A stretch of 64,000 nucleotides of DNA from Bog-756 sp963734435 (lineage in GTDB: Bacteria > Actinomycetota > Acidimicrobiia > Acidimicrobiales > RAAP-2), in assembly GCA_963734435.1 (NCBI GenBank), contig CAVTHA010000003.1, forward strand, positions 479,064-543,063, in the 5' to 3' direction. A program made the position numbers and the translations under genes. Shown here one piece after another: positions 39,110 to 48,603 of this stretch; position 1 is the first letter of the stretch; each line of letters starts with the position of its first letter. The notes beneath the pieces are model-generated. The model was not told the DNA's origin, made no database searches, and saw only the letters and a program-made list of their open reading frames with translations.

Positions 39110-42100
39110 GCCGGTGGAGCGTGGGACGAAGTCCCGGGGACCGCTTGCGGTCCTGGTTGGCCATCGCTGCATTGGTGGCGGTGGTCCTGGGGGTTCCGGT
39201 GGCGTTGTATTCCCTGGGCGGGTCGCCCCTCCGGGATATCGGGTACACGGAGACCAGTAGGGCGCTGGAGGCCGCCCGGCACAGCGGCGGCGTCCAATCT
39301 GCGGTTCACTGGCTGGCTTGGGGCGCACTGTTGTTCGCCTGGATCTCGTGGGCGTGGATGACAGTGTGCGTGGTGCTGGAACTGAGGTCTTGGATGACCG
39401 GGCGCTCACCCGGCCGGTTGCCTGCGAGCCGGACCATGCAGTCGATTGTTACTTGCCTGGTGGGAACAGCTTTGGCGATGTCGGCGATGAGCCGCGACTC
39501 GTCGGTCCCCAGGCGAATGGCTGCGAAGTCCATTTCGGCCACCGCACCGCCCAGAGGAACCGCACTACATCCCGGCATCGTGTCGTTGGGACAGCTGAAG
39601 GTCCTCGACGACTCGCTGTCTCAACACGGGTACCCCCATGGGACCAGGACCGTCGTGCTGGCCGAAATTGGCATCAGCCGCGATCTCGGAGCTGCAGATG
39701 GTTCGGATAACCATCCCGAGACAAGTGATCCGATTCGGCCAGGGATGGGCCATGGGAACCGTGGCATATCGGAGACAACGCCCGTACCGACTGACGGGAT
39801 ACCCCCTCCAGGGGTTGAAGGATCTGAAGTACGGGTCGCTCCCAAGTCCAGGGCCGTCCGGCCGGCCCCAAGGGTGCATCGGGTCGCCCCACGGGAGACC
39901 TTGTGGTCCATCGCTGCCGACCGGCTCGGGTCCGCCCGACGCTGGAGAGAGCTCGCTGACCTCAACTACGGGATCAGGCAATCGGACGGCGGGTCGTTGG
40001 GCCGGGACCACTGGGTTCGGTCGGGCTGGACACTGCAGCTGCCCACAGACGGAGTGGCACCTGGCGTTCACCCTCTTAAGGATCTGGTGGCCTCCCGTGT
40101 CCAGGTCGAGCAGCTGAAAGACGGCTGTGGACTCACTGACCAGACGAGTGCCCTTCCGATCGGGTCTGCGAGCTTCGTCACTGCCCCGGTGACCGGTCGT
40201 CTCGCCGCCGTGTCCCCCGCATCGCCGGGGACCATCGAGCCCAAACCTGCCGGCGCGGCAAGGACGCCCTTCATGCCGATGAAACCACTCGCACCTCGGA
40301 GGCCTGACCCGCCGAAGATGCCCGTCGCGCCGATGATGCCGGTCGTGCCGATCGGGGCAGGTGTCGTCGGCGCAGGCGTGGCCAACCTTCTCGACCGGAT
40401 GCGACGGGTGCAACAGCGGCACCGCCGGGAGGGGACTTACATTCGGTTGCCCGGTCCCAAGCAACAGGATTTCGAGCAACGGCTTCGCGTCGGCGAAAGC
40501 CCGAGCATCCTGGATGACGTCGACCGGGCACTGCGCCACCTATCGCAATGGTGGCGCCCGACTGGACGGAACATGCCGGCCATCACTGGGGTCAAGGTCC
40601 GCCCGGACGCCGTGGAGATCGTGGTCGAAGATCTCGACCTCCGGGTGACGCTGCCCGATCAGCTTTCTCTCGGCTCAGATGGTCGATCCATTGTGATCGA
40701 GCGACCGGTGGCCTCCGAATACCCCGGTGGGCGCGGCGGCGCGAGCGGCAACACGATTCTTGGAGCAGCGCGGGCCGCTGCTCCAGGGGATGCCTCAGCT
40801 CGGGCTCGGGTGCCGGCGCCCATGCTCGCCACGGTGGGCAATAGCGAGGGCGGGCTTGTCATGGTCAACCTGGAGGCCATGGGATCTCTGGCCGTGACCG
40901 GGGAACGGAATGCCTGTGACGGTTTCCTCCGTGCGCTGGCCCTGGAGCTGGCAACATCCCGTTGGTCGGAGCAGTTCGAGCTAGTGCTGGTCGGCTTCGG
41001 TGCAGAGCTCGAGCGATTCGACCGAGTCAGGGCCACGAATGAGCTGCCGATGCTGATCGCAAGCTTGTGCCGGCGCCGCGTCAGAGGCACGGAGGCGCTC
41101 AGATCTGCTGGATTCGATTCATTCCACCAGGCTCGTTGCGTGCGCGAAGTGGAGGCGTGGGACCCGATCATCGTAGTATGCGGCCCGTCGACGGATGAAC
41201 AAGACGCGGCGGATCTTGTCACCATGGCATCGGATCCCGGGACGGGAGCCGCAGTTGTGGCCTGCGGCGGCCAGCTCGAGGCAACCCACGTTGTGAACCT
41301 GACATCGCAGCCAGGTGCATCGCTATTGCTGCTGGGGTCGACGGTCTTCCCACAGCAGGTAGAGGCCGAGGATCTGCGAGCGACATCCTCGTTGCTCGAA
41401 ACAGCCGCTCGGCACGATCCCGCCTTCTCCTCGGATGAGCCCTACCTCCATCTCGCGATTCCCGTTCCGGCGCCGATCGCCGACGCACCCTTTCCCGTCG
41501 AGGATGGCCAGCGACAGCCGAGGGCAGACGACCGGCTCCTCTTGATCGAGGACGGATCGGTCAGCGGTCCGTCCACGGCTGACGTGAACGGCCGGTCACC
41601 GGGCAGTTTCGGCCCGGCCATCCACGACCCGCCGGGGCGAAAGGTGGTCGAGGTGGCCGTGCTCGGACCGATCGAGATCAGAGGAGCCGCCCGGGAGTTC
41701 ACGAGAGCCTGGGCCAAGGAGCTGGTCGTCTACCTGGCTATGCACCCGGGCGGCGTGTCAAATGAGTCATGGGCCACCGCCCTGTGGCCAGAGCGGGTGA
41801 TGGCGCCGTCAAGCCTGCACTCGACGGCGTCGGTCGCCAGGCGGTCGCTGGGCCAGGCACCCGACGGTGAGGACTATCTTCCCCGGTCGCACGGCCGGTT
41901 GGCGCTCTCCAATTCGGTAGGGACGGACTGGGATCGCTTCGTGAGCTTGGCCAACTCCGCCGACGTCGAGCAGTGGCGCACGGCGCTCGGGCTCATCAGG
42001 GGAAGGCCGTTCGAAGGACTGCGCTCGACCGACTGGCCGATTCTGGAGGGGATCGGACCGGCCATCGAGGCGGCGGTGGTCGACCTGAGCGGGCGGCTGG

Positions 42101-42372
42101 CGGGGGCGTACCTGGCCACCGGCAAGCCACGGGACGCTCAGTGGGCCGCCCGCAAGGGCCTTCTCGTCAGCCCCTATGACGAACGCTTGTACCGGATGCT
42201 TATGCGCTCCGCCGACGTGGACGGAAACCCTGCCGGGGTCGAGGCGGTAATGAGTGAGCTCATTCAGCTGGTGGCGGAGGACATCGAACCGTTCGACTCG
42301 ATCCATCCGGCGACCATCGACCTCTATCGCGCCTTGAGTCGCAGGAAGCGCCGCGATCCGACCGCGCGCTAG
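39106..42372 (+). CDS. Membrane-anchored LysM-BTAD fusion protein ending the Tad operon
   Basis: A 1,088-residue protein. Hydrophobic segments at about residues 17-38, 68-92 and 110-125 anchor it. A LysM peptidoglycan-binding motif lies at about 257-315 (HRVAPRETLWSIAADRLG). Pro-rich linkers and one more hydrophobic stretch (VVPIGAGVVGAGVANLL) follow. A globular region at 570-800 (ELVLVGFGAELERF, IIVVCGPSTDEQD) resembles NTPase folds without a P-loop. From about 846 (VAVLGPIEIRGAAREFT) a winged-helix-like domain and at 940-1075 a BTAD TPR domain resemble SARP/AfsR regulators. Similar LysM-BTAD proteins occur in actinobacterial Tad loci. A role coupling wall, pilus and regulation is inferred. 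Confidence 0.75.
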   Translation: MSRWSVGRSPGDRLRSWLAIAALVAVVLGVPVALYSLGGSPLRDIGYTETSRALEAARHSGGVQSAVHWLAWGALLFAWISWAWMTVCVVLELRSWMTGRSPGRLPASRTMQSIVTCLVGTALAMSAMSRDSSVPRRMAAKSISATAPPRGTALHPGIVSLGQLKVLDDSLSQHGYPHGTRTVVLAEIGISRDLGAADGSDNHPETSDPIRPGMGHGNRGISETTPVPTDGIPPPGVEGSEVRVAPKSRAVRPAPRVHRVAPRETLWSIAADRLGSARRWRELADLNYGIRQSDGGSLGRDHWVRSGWTLQLPTDGVAPGVHPLKDLVASRVQVEQLKDGCGLTDQTSALPIGSASFVTAPVTGRLAAVSPASPGTIEPKPAGAARTPFMPMKPLAPRRPDPPKMPVAPMMPVVPIGAGVVGAGVANLLDRMRRVQQRHRREGTYIRLPGPKQQDFEQRLRVGESPSILDDVDRALRHLSQWWRPTGRNMPAITGVKVRPDAVEIVVEDLDLRVTLPDQLSLGSDGRSIVIERPVASEYPGGRGGASGNTILGAARAAAPGDASARARVPAPMLATVGNSEGGLVMVNLEAMGSLAVTGERNACDGFLRALALELATSRWSEQFELVLVGFGAELERFDRVRATNELPMLIASLCRRRVRGTEALRSAGFDSFHQARCVREVEAWDPIIVVCGPSTDEQDAADLVTMASDPGTGAAVVACGGQLEATHVVNLTSQPGASLLLLGSTVFPQQVEAEDLRATSSLLETAARHDPAFSSDEPYLHLAIPVPAPIADAPFPVEDGQRQPRADDRLLLIEDGSVSGPSTADVNGRSPGSFGPAIHDPPGRKVVEVAVLGPIEIRGAAREFTRAWAKELVVYLAMHPGGVSNESWATALWPERVMAPSSLHSTASVARRSLGQAPDGEDYLPRSHGRLALSNSVGTDWDRFVSLANSADVEQWRTALGLIRGRPFEGLRSTDWPILEGIGPAIEAAVVDLSGRLAGAYLATGKPRDAQWAARKGLLVSPYDERLYRMLMRSADVDGNPAGVEAVMSELIQLVAEDIEPFDSIHPATIDLYRALSRRKRRDPTAR

Positions 42373-42434
42373 TCGTCACGCAATACGATGGTGCGCCAGC
42401 CTTGACCTCCGGGCTCGCCCAGAGTGTTGACGAG

Positions 42435-43469
42435 CTAGAGGACCAACTCCGCCATGGTCTGGAGCGTCTCCGAGTTGCCCGCCACCAGCAAGGTGGTGGC
42501 GATGGATTCGCGCCAACCCTCGAGGTCGTCGCGGATCTTCTCCTTCGGACCGATGAGGGCGGTGTCCTCGATGAGCGAGGTGGGTACGGCGGCGGTGGCT
42601 TCGTCCTTGTGACCAGCCAGGTACAGCTCCTGGATCTTGGTGGCTTCGGCTTCGTATCCCATGCGGGAGAAGACGTCGAAATGAAAGTTCATCGACTTGG
42701 CGCCCATGCCCCCGATGTAGAGGGCGATGGACGGCCGCATCGTGTCAGCCGCCCGCTCGATGTCGTGATCGATGATCGTCGGGGCAAAGGCGATGACCTC
42801 GAAGTCGTCGGCCGTATGCCTGGCCCCTGGCCGGCTGAACCCCTCGGCCAGCGCCGGTTCGAATGCCTTCACCGCGTTGGGCGAGAAGAATATCGGGAAC
42901 CATCCGTCGGCGATCTCGGCGGCCAGGGCGACGTTCTTCGGGCCCTCGGCACCCAGGATGATGGGGATCTCCCTGCGCAGGGGGTGCACGATGGACTTGA
43001 GCGGCTTGCCCAGACCGGTCCCGCCTGGGTAGGGAAGGGGATAGTTGGGGCGATCGTTGGTGACCGGTCCCTCCCGCGCCAGGACCTGGCGCACGATGTC
43101 GATGTACTCGACGGTCCGGGCCAGCGGCTTCTCGAACGACTGGCCGTACCAGCCCTCGACCACCTGCGGGCCAGACACCCCGAGACCGAGGACGAATCGC
43201 CCGCCCGACAGGTGATCGAGGGTAAGGGCGGCCATGGCCATGGCCGTCGGGGTCCGTGCCGACAGCTGGCAGAGGGCCGTCCCGAGCCTGACCCGGCTGG
43301 TCTGGGATCCCCACCAGCTGAGGGGGGTCAGTGCGTCCGACCCGTACGCCTCGGCCGTCCACACCGAGTCGAAGCCCAGCCGCTCGGCTTCGGCCACCAG
43401 GGCCGGCGCGTTGGGCGGGGGTCCGGAACCCCAGTAGCCCAATTGGAGCCCGAGCAACATATCCCTCAT
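42435..43469 (-). CDS. LLM-class F420-dependent oxidoreductase, Rv3520c-like
   Basis: TIM-barrel flavin/deazaflavin enzyme. ATG 43469 follows GGGAGG. N-terminus LGLQLGYWGSGPPPNAPALV, then TAEAYGSDALTPLSWWGSQT, LDHLSGGRFVLGLGVSGPQV and GWYGQSFEKPLARTVEY closely recall the mycobacterial Rv3520c group found near cholesterol genes. Length of 344 residues is normal. Hydride transfer from reduced F420 is inferred from family. Substrate unknown. Confidence 0.9.
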   Translation of the reverse strand: MRDMLLGLQLGYWGSGPPPNAPALVAEAERLGFDSVWTAEAYGSDALTPLSWWGSQTSRVRLGTALCQLSARTPTAMAMAALTLDHLSGGRFVLGLGVSGPQVVEGWYGQSFEKPLARTVEYIDIVRQVLAREGPVTNDRPNYPLPYPGGTGLGKPLKSIVHPLRREIPIILGAEGPKNVALAAEIADGWFPIFFSPNAVKAFEPALAEGFSRPGARHTADDFEVIAFAPTIIDHDIERAADTMRPSIALYIGGMGAKSMNFHFDVFSRMGYEAEATKIQELYLAGHKDEATAAVPTSLIEDTALIGPKEKIRDDLEGWRESIATTLLVAGNSETLQTMAELVL

Positions 43470-43620
43470 GAGGTCCTCCCTTTGAACATCACAGCGCGAC
43501 CCTAGCGTCGGCCCTGAGGCTGGCTCGATTCGGTGGCATCCGGATGTAGCTCCGGTGCCAGCCAGTGTTGCCACTCGTTAGGTACTGAACCGCGCACCGT
43601 TGCCCGAGCGCGCTCCCTGC

Positions 43621-43674
43621 CCTTGGCTTGCATCCTGTCCTTGGCCTGCATCCTGTCCTTGGCCTGCATCGTGC
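43621..43674 (+). repeat. 18-bp tandem repeat, three units
   Basis: Three head-to-tail copies of CCTTGGCCTGCATCCTGT with one to three differences, in the region between the oxidoreductase and the permease. Confidence 0.85.
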
Positions 43675-43904
43675 ACTGACGACGGTGAGTCGATCCTCCA
43701 CCGACGTAACACGTGCCTTCAGATACCCATCACCTTGTCTTGGAATGCCGATGGTGCAATTGCCCGAACCTGACCTCGCCGAGGCTCCGGTTGCGACAGA
43801 CCCCATCCCCGGGTTCGACGAGCCCCTCGCCAATCTGATGGCCTACTGTGAGGCGCTAGAAGCAGCACCATGGCTAGGTCCAGCCCCGCGGCCAGAAGCA
43901 CCGT

Positions 43905-43976
43905 GGCCAGGTCCGGCCCCGCGGCCAGGTCCGGCCCCGCGGCCAGGTCCGGCCCCGCGGCCAGGTCCGGCCCCGC
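43905..43976 (+). repeat. 18-bp GC-rich tandem repeat, four units
   Basis: Four exact or near-exact copies of GGCCAGGTCCGGCCCCGC end 18 bases before the chosen permease start; degenerate copies extend left to about 43870. In the permease frame they would encode Pro-Ala-Pro-Arg-Pro-Gly. Confidence 0.9.
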
Positions 43977-43993
43977 TCGATGAAAAGGCCACC

Positions 43994-45460
43994 ATGACAA
44001 CGATGTCGGAGCTCAGCGTGTTCGACGGCAACCGGCCGACCCGATCAGGCGACCTGACCCTCGAGACGGCCGGCATGGTGCCCATCCCCGAGGATGCTCG
44101 CTACGGCGCCAACTGGCGGAACTTCACCGTCTGGTTCGCGCCCAACATGGAGCTGTCGGGGGTGTTCACCGGCACCCTGGCCGCCACGCTGGGGCTCGGG
44201 TTGTGGGCCGGTCTGGCCGCCATCATCCTCGGTGTGGTGCTCGGCGCCCTTCCCGTGGCCACCCTGGCCCTGTGGGGCCCTCGGACCGGCATGGCCCAGC
44301 TCCCCCTGGCCCGCCTCCCCTTCGGGAAGTCCATCACCGTCCCCGCTCTCGTGCAGTGGCTCTCGGCGGTGGCCTGGGACGGGCTGGTCGGCCTGTTCGG
44401 TGGGGAGGCCGCGCAGCTTCTTCTCCATGTGCCCTTCGCCGTCGGCGTGCTGGTGGTCCTGGCCCTGGAGGGCCTGATCGGCTTCCTCGGCTACGAGTTC
44501 GTCCACCAGCTGCAGGCCTGGGGGGCCTGGATCCTCGCCGGGCTGTTCGCCCTCCTCACCTACAAGGTCGTCGAGCGGGGTCACTTCCCGGTGCACGGAT
44601 CGCTCCACGGCGGGGCGGCGGTCGGCACCTTCGTTCTCATGGTGACCATCGCCTTCAGTGGTGGGTTCAGCTGGGCCACCTACGCCGCCGACTACAGCCG
44701 CTACATGGCCACCGACGCCCCACGGCGGCCCCTTTTCTGGTTCACCTTCGCCGGGCTGGCGGGCTCGTTCCTCTGGGTGTACACCATCGGGCTGCTCGGG
44801 GCTCGGTCCCTCAGTGACCAGACCGCGGCGGGGGTGAAGACTCTCATGGGTGGTGGGGTGCTCGGGGTCCTGGCCCTCGTGGCCGTCTCCTTCGGTGCGG
44901 TCACCAGCAACGCCATGAACGACTACTCGGGCTCCCTGGCCGCCCAGGCCGGCGGGGTCCGGGTCAAGCGGCACATCTCGGCCGCGTTCGGGACCGTCAT
45001 GGCCTTCTTCCTGATCCTCTGGCTCCACACCGGGGACCTGTCGGCCAAGTTCCAGAATGTGCTGCTGTTCACCGCTTACTGGATCGCGCCGTTCCTGGCC
45101 GTTGTGGCCATCGACTGGCACGAGCGGAAGAGCGACGTGAGCCGCCAGACGCTCGTCCACATGCTCCGCTGGCAGAACCTGGCGTCGGGATGGCCCGCGC
45201 TCCTCGCCCTGGTGGTGGGGTTCGGCGCCATGGTCCCCTTCATGGACACCGGGCTCGTGGTGGGACCGGTGGCCAATGCTCTCGACGGAGCGGACATCTC
45301 GTTCGCCGTGGGCTTCGTGGTGGCCGCGGCCGTGTATTACCCGCTACGGAAGCTGGCCGCGCAGCCGGCACAGCCGGCGCAGCCGGTCGTCCCGGCCGAG
45401 TCTGTGGCCACTCCGGCCGGCCAGGGCCGGGTGGCCGCCTCGACACCTGGGACGTCATAA
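43994..45460 (+). CDS. NCS1-family purine/pyrimidine permease (cytosine/allantoin type)
   Basis: ATG 43994 is preferred: GAAAAGG lies five bases upstream and family similarity begins soon after. About twelve hydrophobic segments; characteristic stretches RNFTVWFAPNMELSGVFTGTLA, WGPRTGMAQLPLARLPFGK, FSGGFSWATYAADYSRYM, SNAMNDYSGSLAAQ and AYWIAPFLAVVAIDW. Proton- or sodium-coupled uptake of nucleobases, hydantoins or related amides is the family role. C-terminal AAQPAQPAQP tail contains short repeats. Confidence 0.9.
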   Translation: MTTMSELSVFDGNRPTRSGDLTLETAGMVPIPEDARYGANWRNFTVWFAPNMELSGVFTGTLAATLGLGLWAGLAAIILGVVLGALPVATLALWGPRTGMAQLPLARLPFGKSITVPALVQWLSAVAWDGLVGLFGGEAAQLLLHVPFAVGVLVVLALEGLIGFLGYEFVHQLQAWGAWILAGLFALLTYKVVERGHFPVHGSLHGGAAVGTFVLMVTIAFSGGFSWATYAADYSRYMATDAPRRPLFWFTFAGLAGSFLWVYTIGLLGARSLSDQTAAGVKTLMGGGVLGVLALVAVSFGAVTSNAMNDYSGSLAAQAGGVRVKRHISAAFGTVMAFFLILWLHTGDLSAKFQNVLLFTAYWIAPFLAVVAIDWHERKSDVSRQTLVHMLRWQNLASGWPALLALVVGFGAMVPFMDTGLVVGPVANALDGADISFAVGFVVAAAVYYPLRKLAAQPAQPAQPVVPAESVATPAGQGRVAASTPGTS

Positions 45461-45505
45461 GACGCGCTTCGCAACCAGCCGCTCGTCTCGCTGATCCGCG
45501 GACGG

Positions 45506-46138
45506 TCAGGGAATCCGCCAGTTCACCGTGGAGTCGCCGATGCCCGTCGCCATCTGGATCGACGCATAGACCACATCGGCGCCGGTCGGGACTTGGAAGA
45601 CGCTGCAGGCGGTGGCACTTCCACCGGGCTCAAGTTGGAGGCCCGCCACCGGTTGGCAACCGGACACGTTCGCCGCAACCGCGTTCATGGGGTGGTTGTC
45701 CGAGGTGACGACCCAGGAAGTGAGGTTGGTCTCGTGTTCCTGGCCGCCATCGATGAGAGCCGTCCCGCCCGTATTCCGTACAGTGAATTCCAGGGCTACA
45801 AAACGCTCAGCCGTCGACTGGGTGACCGGGAAGCCCCGCCCGCCGGGTGTCACCGTGATCGGCGGATCCTCGATCACGCGCTCCAAAGTGAGCTGGGCTT
45901 CGTAGGGGGAGTTGCTGAGTGACGCACTCGCCCCGACGTGAAGCGAGGTCGGCAGCGTCGTGAACGTGGTGGTGGGACCGCTGGTTGTTGCCGGGAGCAC
46001 GGTGGACGTCGACACGGCTGAGCGATGTTGCGTGCCCGAAGGTGCGGATATGGTGGCGGCGCTCGAGCACCCGGCGAGCATGGCCAACATCCCGCCGGTG
46101 GCCGCGACCTTGCGCAGGTCCTCTCGGACACTCCTCAT
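45506..46138 (-). CDS. Lipoprotein with DUF4352-like domain
   Basis: From ATG 46138, 210 residues. Lipobox LAMLAGCSS at residues 15-23 predicts a lipid anchor; a Ser/Thr-rich linker follows. The C-terminal domain (VGASASLSNSPYEAQLTLERVIED, ERFVALEFTVRNTGGTALI, GGSATACSVFQVPTGADVVYASIQ) has the pattern of DUF4352 immunoglobulin-like telokin domains. Function unknown. Convergent with the permease, 45 bases apart. Confidence 0.75.
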   Translation of the reverse strand: MRSVREDLRKVAATGGMLAMLAGCSSAATISAPSGTQHRSAVSTSTVLPATTSGPTTTFTTLPTSLHVGASASLSNSPYEAQLTLERVIEDPPITVTPGGRGFPVTQSTAERFVALEFTVRNTGGTALIDGGQEHETNLTSWVVTSDNHPMNAVAANVSGCQPVAGLQLEPGGSATACSVFQVPTGADVVYASIQMATGIGDSTVNWRIP

Positions 46139-46271
46139 CGAGCCGTTCCGAGGGGGACCGCAGGTCAGTGCGAGGCGGACACTGAAGCGGCCCGTAGCGG
46201 AAAAGCAGCCCATAGAGAAAGCCTATGACCCGCCTCGTCACCCGCCGGGCACGTGGGACGTCGGGCGCCGT

Positions 46272-47165
46272 TCAGGCCATCTTGGCGATGAACTGCTCGG
46301 CGAAGCCCTCGGACGCGGCCAGCCGGGCCTGGTGGACCGACTCGGGCGTGTCGCCTTCCCCGGCCCGGACCGCCATCCACGGGGCGCACAACAGGTCGGT
46401 GACCCCCGCGTCCTCGAGGCGCCGGTACAGATCGAGGTCTGGAAAGGCGCGCACCGCCACATATACGGCAAACGGCTCTTCCCCCCGGCCGACGCGATGG
46501 AGGGCGTCCTTGATCCGCCCCACCTGCACCAGCGCCTCGTCCGGGGCGACCGCACCGGTGTTGACCCAGCCGTCGCACAGCGTCGACGCCCGCCTCAGGG
46601 CGGCCGGCGAGTCGCCACCGCCGATGATGGGGACGGGGCGGCCGGGCGACGGGTTCATCTGGCAGACCGGCACGTCGTAGCAAGGACCGTGGTATTCGAC
46701 CCATCCCCCCTGCCACAGTGCCCTCAGGGCGGGGATCATGTCGTCCAGCCGCTTGCCCCGGGTGTGGAAGTCCTGCCCGGTCTGGATGTACTCCTCCTCG
46801 CACCACCCCACGCCCACCCCGAGCCGCACCCGGTCGTGGCTCAGGGCGGCGGCTGTCCCCACCGTCTTGGCCACGGTGATCAGGTCGCGCACCGGGGCGA
46901 CGTAGACACCGGTGGTGAAGACGAGGTTGGTGGTCACCGACGACAGGGCGGAGATCAAGCACATCGGGTCGGGCCAGGCGGTCTCCTTCTCCCAGAAGGG
47001 AGCACCGTCGGGTGCCTTGGAATAGGTGTAGCGCGACTTGAGGTCGCGGGGGTTGAACAGGTGGTCCGAGAGGTAGACGCCCGAGTAGCCGAGGCCGTCG
47101 GCCGCCACCGACAGGTCGATGGCCGACTCGAGGGGGAGGAAGGTGATGGCCTGATGGAACCGCAT
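46272..47165 (-). CDS. LLM-class F420-dependent oxidoreductase
   Basis: A 297-residue TIM-barrel protein with FLPLESAIDLSVAADGLGYSGVYL, DPMCLISALSSVTTNLVFTTGVY and the signature RVRLGVGVGWCEEEY. It is transcribed behind the steroid-type P450 with a 31-base gap, so it may share that pathway. F420 rather than FMN use is inferred from the actinobacterial family. Confidence 0.88.
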   Translation of the reverse strand: MRFHQAITFLPLESAIDLSVAADGLGYSGVYLSDHLFNPRDLKSRYTYSKAPDGAPFWEKETAWPDPMCLISALSSVTTNLVFTTGVYVAPVRDLITVAKTVGTAAALSHDRVRLGVGVGWCEEEYIQTGQDFHTRGKRLDDMIPALRALWQGGWVEYHGPCYDVPVCQMNPSPGRPVPIIGGGDSPAALRRASTLCDGWVNTGAVAPDEALVQVGRIKDALHRVGRGEEPFAVYVAVRAFPDLDLYRRLEDAGVTDLLCAPWMAVRAGEGDTPESVHQARLAASEGFAEQFIAKMA

Positions 47166-47196
47166 GGCTACGGCTGTCGCCGCCCGGCGAGGATCG

Positions 47197-48426
47197 TCAA
47201 CGGCCCCGGGGCGCGGTCGGGGCGAACGCCACCGGTAGGTGCTTCACGCCGTTGATGAAGTTGGAGCGCAGACGCTGGACGTCCCCGTCGAGACGGATGT
47301 CCGGCAACCGGTCGAGGAGGCGGTCGAACATCACCCTGATCTCCATGCGGGCCAGATTGGCACCCAGGCAGAAGTGCGGCCCGCCGCCGCCGAATGCCAT
47401 GTGGTTGTTGGGCGAACGAGCGATGTCGAATCGATCCGGCTCCGGGAAGACCGTCTCGTCCCGGTTGGCCGAGACGTGCCAGAACACCACCTTGTCCCCT
47501 TCGGACACCTTCTGGTTGCCGATGACCAGGTCTGTGGTGGCCTGGCGGCGGAAGTGCATGACCGGCGACACGTAGCGCAGCATCTCCTCGACGGCCGATG
47601 GGAGGAGTGTCCGGTCGGCGAGCAGTCGCTCCCACTGATCGGGATGGTCGAAGAAGGCCACCATGGCGCCGGAGATGAGGTTGCGGGTCGTCTCGTTGCC
47701 GGCCACCGCCAGCAGCAGGAAGAAGAGGTCCAGCTCCACCTGTGAGAGCTGATCGCCTTCGATCTCGGCCTGGGTCAACACGCTGAAGAGGTCCTCGTGC
47801 GGGTCGAGGCGCTTCTTCTCACAGAGCTCGTCGGCGTAGGCGAACAGCTCCATGGCCGCCTGGCCCGGGGCGTCGATGTTCCTCTGGTACTCGGGGTCCT
47901 CGGAGCCGATCATCGTGTTGGACCAGTCGAAGACCAGGTGCCGGTCCTCCTGGGGCACGCCCATCAGGTCGGCGATGACCTGGAGGGGGAGCTCGGCCGA
48001 GATCTGCTCGACGAAGTCGGCCGCGCCCTGCTCGCACACGCCGTCGATGATGGCGTCGGTGGACCTCGTCACCTTCTCCTCGAGGTCGCGGATCATCCGG
48101 GGGGTGAAGCCCTTGTTGACCAGTCGGCGATACCTGGTGTGCATGGGCGGGTCCATGTTGAGCATCATCATGCGCTGCTGGGCGAGGGCCTCCTCGTCCA
48201 TGTCGGTGAAGAGGGCGGCGGCGCGGTAGGACGAGAAGTGCTCGTAGTCGCGATTCACGTTGACGCAGTCGTCGTAGCGGGTGACCGACCAGAATCCCTC
48301 AGCGAACCCCTGGGGGTCGGGGTGCCACTGGACCGGGTCCTCGCGACGCAGGTGGGCGAACCACTGGTGGGGAACGGCCTGGACGAAGCTGTCGGGGTCA
48401 CACAGGTCGATGTCGGCTGCTTCCAT
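47197..48426 (-). CDS. Steroid side-chain P450 (CYP125/CYP142-like)
   Basis: ATG 48426 is preceded by GGGGGAGG. 409 residues. Motifs: LNMDPPMHTRYRRLVNKGFTP, AGNETTRNL (I-helix), EEMLR (ExxR), heme loop FGGGGPHFCLGANLAR and the C-terminal RLRSNFINGVKHLPV, which is typical of the CYP124/125/142 sterol group. Expected reaction: oxidation of the cholesterol side-chain terminus (C26) to start beta-oxidation. It is divergent from the chsE2-chsH2-chsE1-chsH1-ltp2 operon, with a KstR-like site between, as in the mycobacterial igr locus. Confidence 0.87.
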   Translation of the reverse strand: MEAADIDLCDPDSFVQAVPHQWFAHLRREDPVQWHPDPQGFAEGFWSVTRYDDCVNVNRDYEHFSSYRAAALFTDMDEEALAQQRMMMLNMDPPMHTRYRRLVNKGFTPRMIRDLEEKVTRSTDAIIDGVCEQGAADFVEQISAELPLQVIADLMGVPQEDRHLVFDWSNTMIGSEDPEYQRNIDAPGQAAMELFAYADELCEKKRLDPHEDLFSVLTQAEIEGDQLSQVELDLFFLLLAVAGNETTRNLISGAMVAFFDHPDQWERLLADRTLLPSAVEEMLRYVSPVMHFRRQATTDLVIGNQKVSEGDKVVFWHVSANRDETVFPEPDRFDIARSPNNHMAFGGGGPHFCLGANLARMEIRVMFDRLLDRLPDIRLDGDVQRLRSNFINGVKHLPVAFAPTAPRGR

Positions 48427-48500
48427 CACTGCCTCCCCCGGCACCCGCATCGGGGTGCCACCTGGCTCCGGACCTGTGCCCGCTGTCGAGCCGAACTTTT

Positions 48501-48514
48501 TAGAACGCGTATCA
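48501..48514. promoter_or_regulatory. KstR-like operator
   Basis: TAGAACGCGTATCA matches the mycobacterial KstR dyad TnnAACnnGTTnnA at all fixed positions but one. It sits in the divergent region between the P450 (starts 48426) and the acyl-CoA dehydrogenase operon (starts 48604), where KstR controls the homologous genes in mycobacteria. No kstR gene is in the window. Confidence 0.55.
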
Positions 48515-48603
48515 GTTATCATAGGGCAGCCGCACCCCGGGCCTCTACAGCTGTGCCGGTGCGCAAGGATGATTGCCGGTCAGTGAAGGGGGAGTGCCGA
48601 GTC

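Larger units (their letters stand above)
43470..43993. other. Repeat-rich region upstream of the NCS1 permease
   Basis: This 524-base stretch has no firmly supported gene. It holds two 18-bp tandem arrays (43621-43674 and 43905-43976). The permease frame is open through the region from 43628, so part could encode an N-terminal extension starting at ATG 43745. Confidence 0.4.

Noticed and set aside
42402..43505. Plus-strand frame (367 codons) over the F420 oxidoreductase
   Set aside because: A shadow of a clearly conserved minus-strand enzyme.
44045..45160. Minus-strand frame (371 codons) over the NCS1 permease
   Set aside because: Charged, low-complexity shadow of a membrane protein gene.
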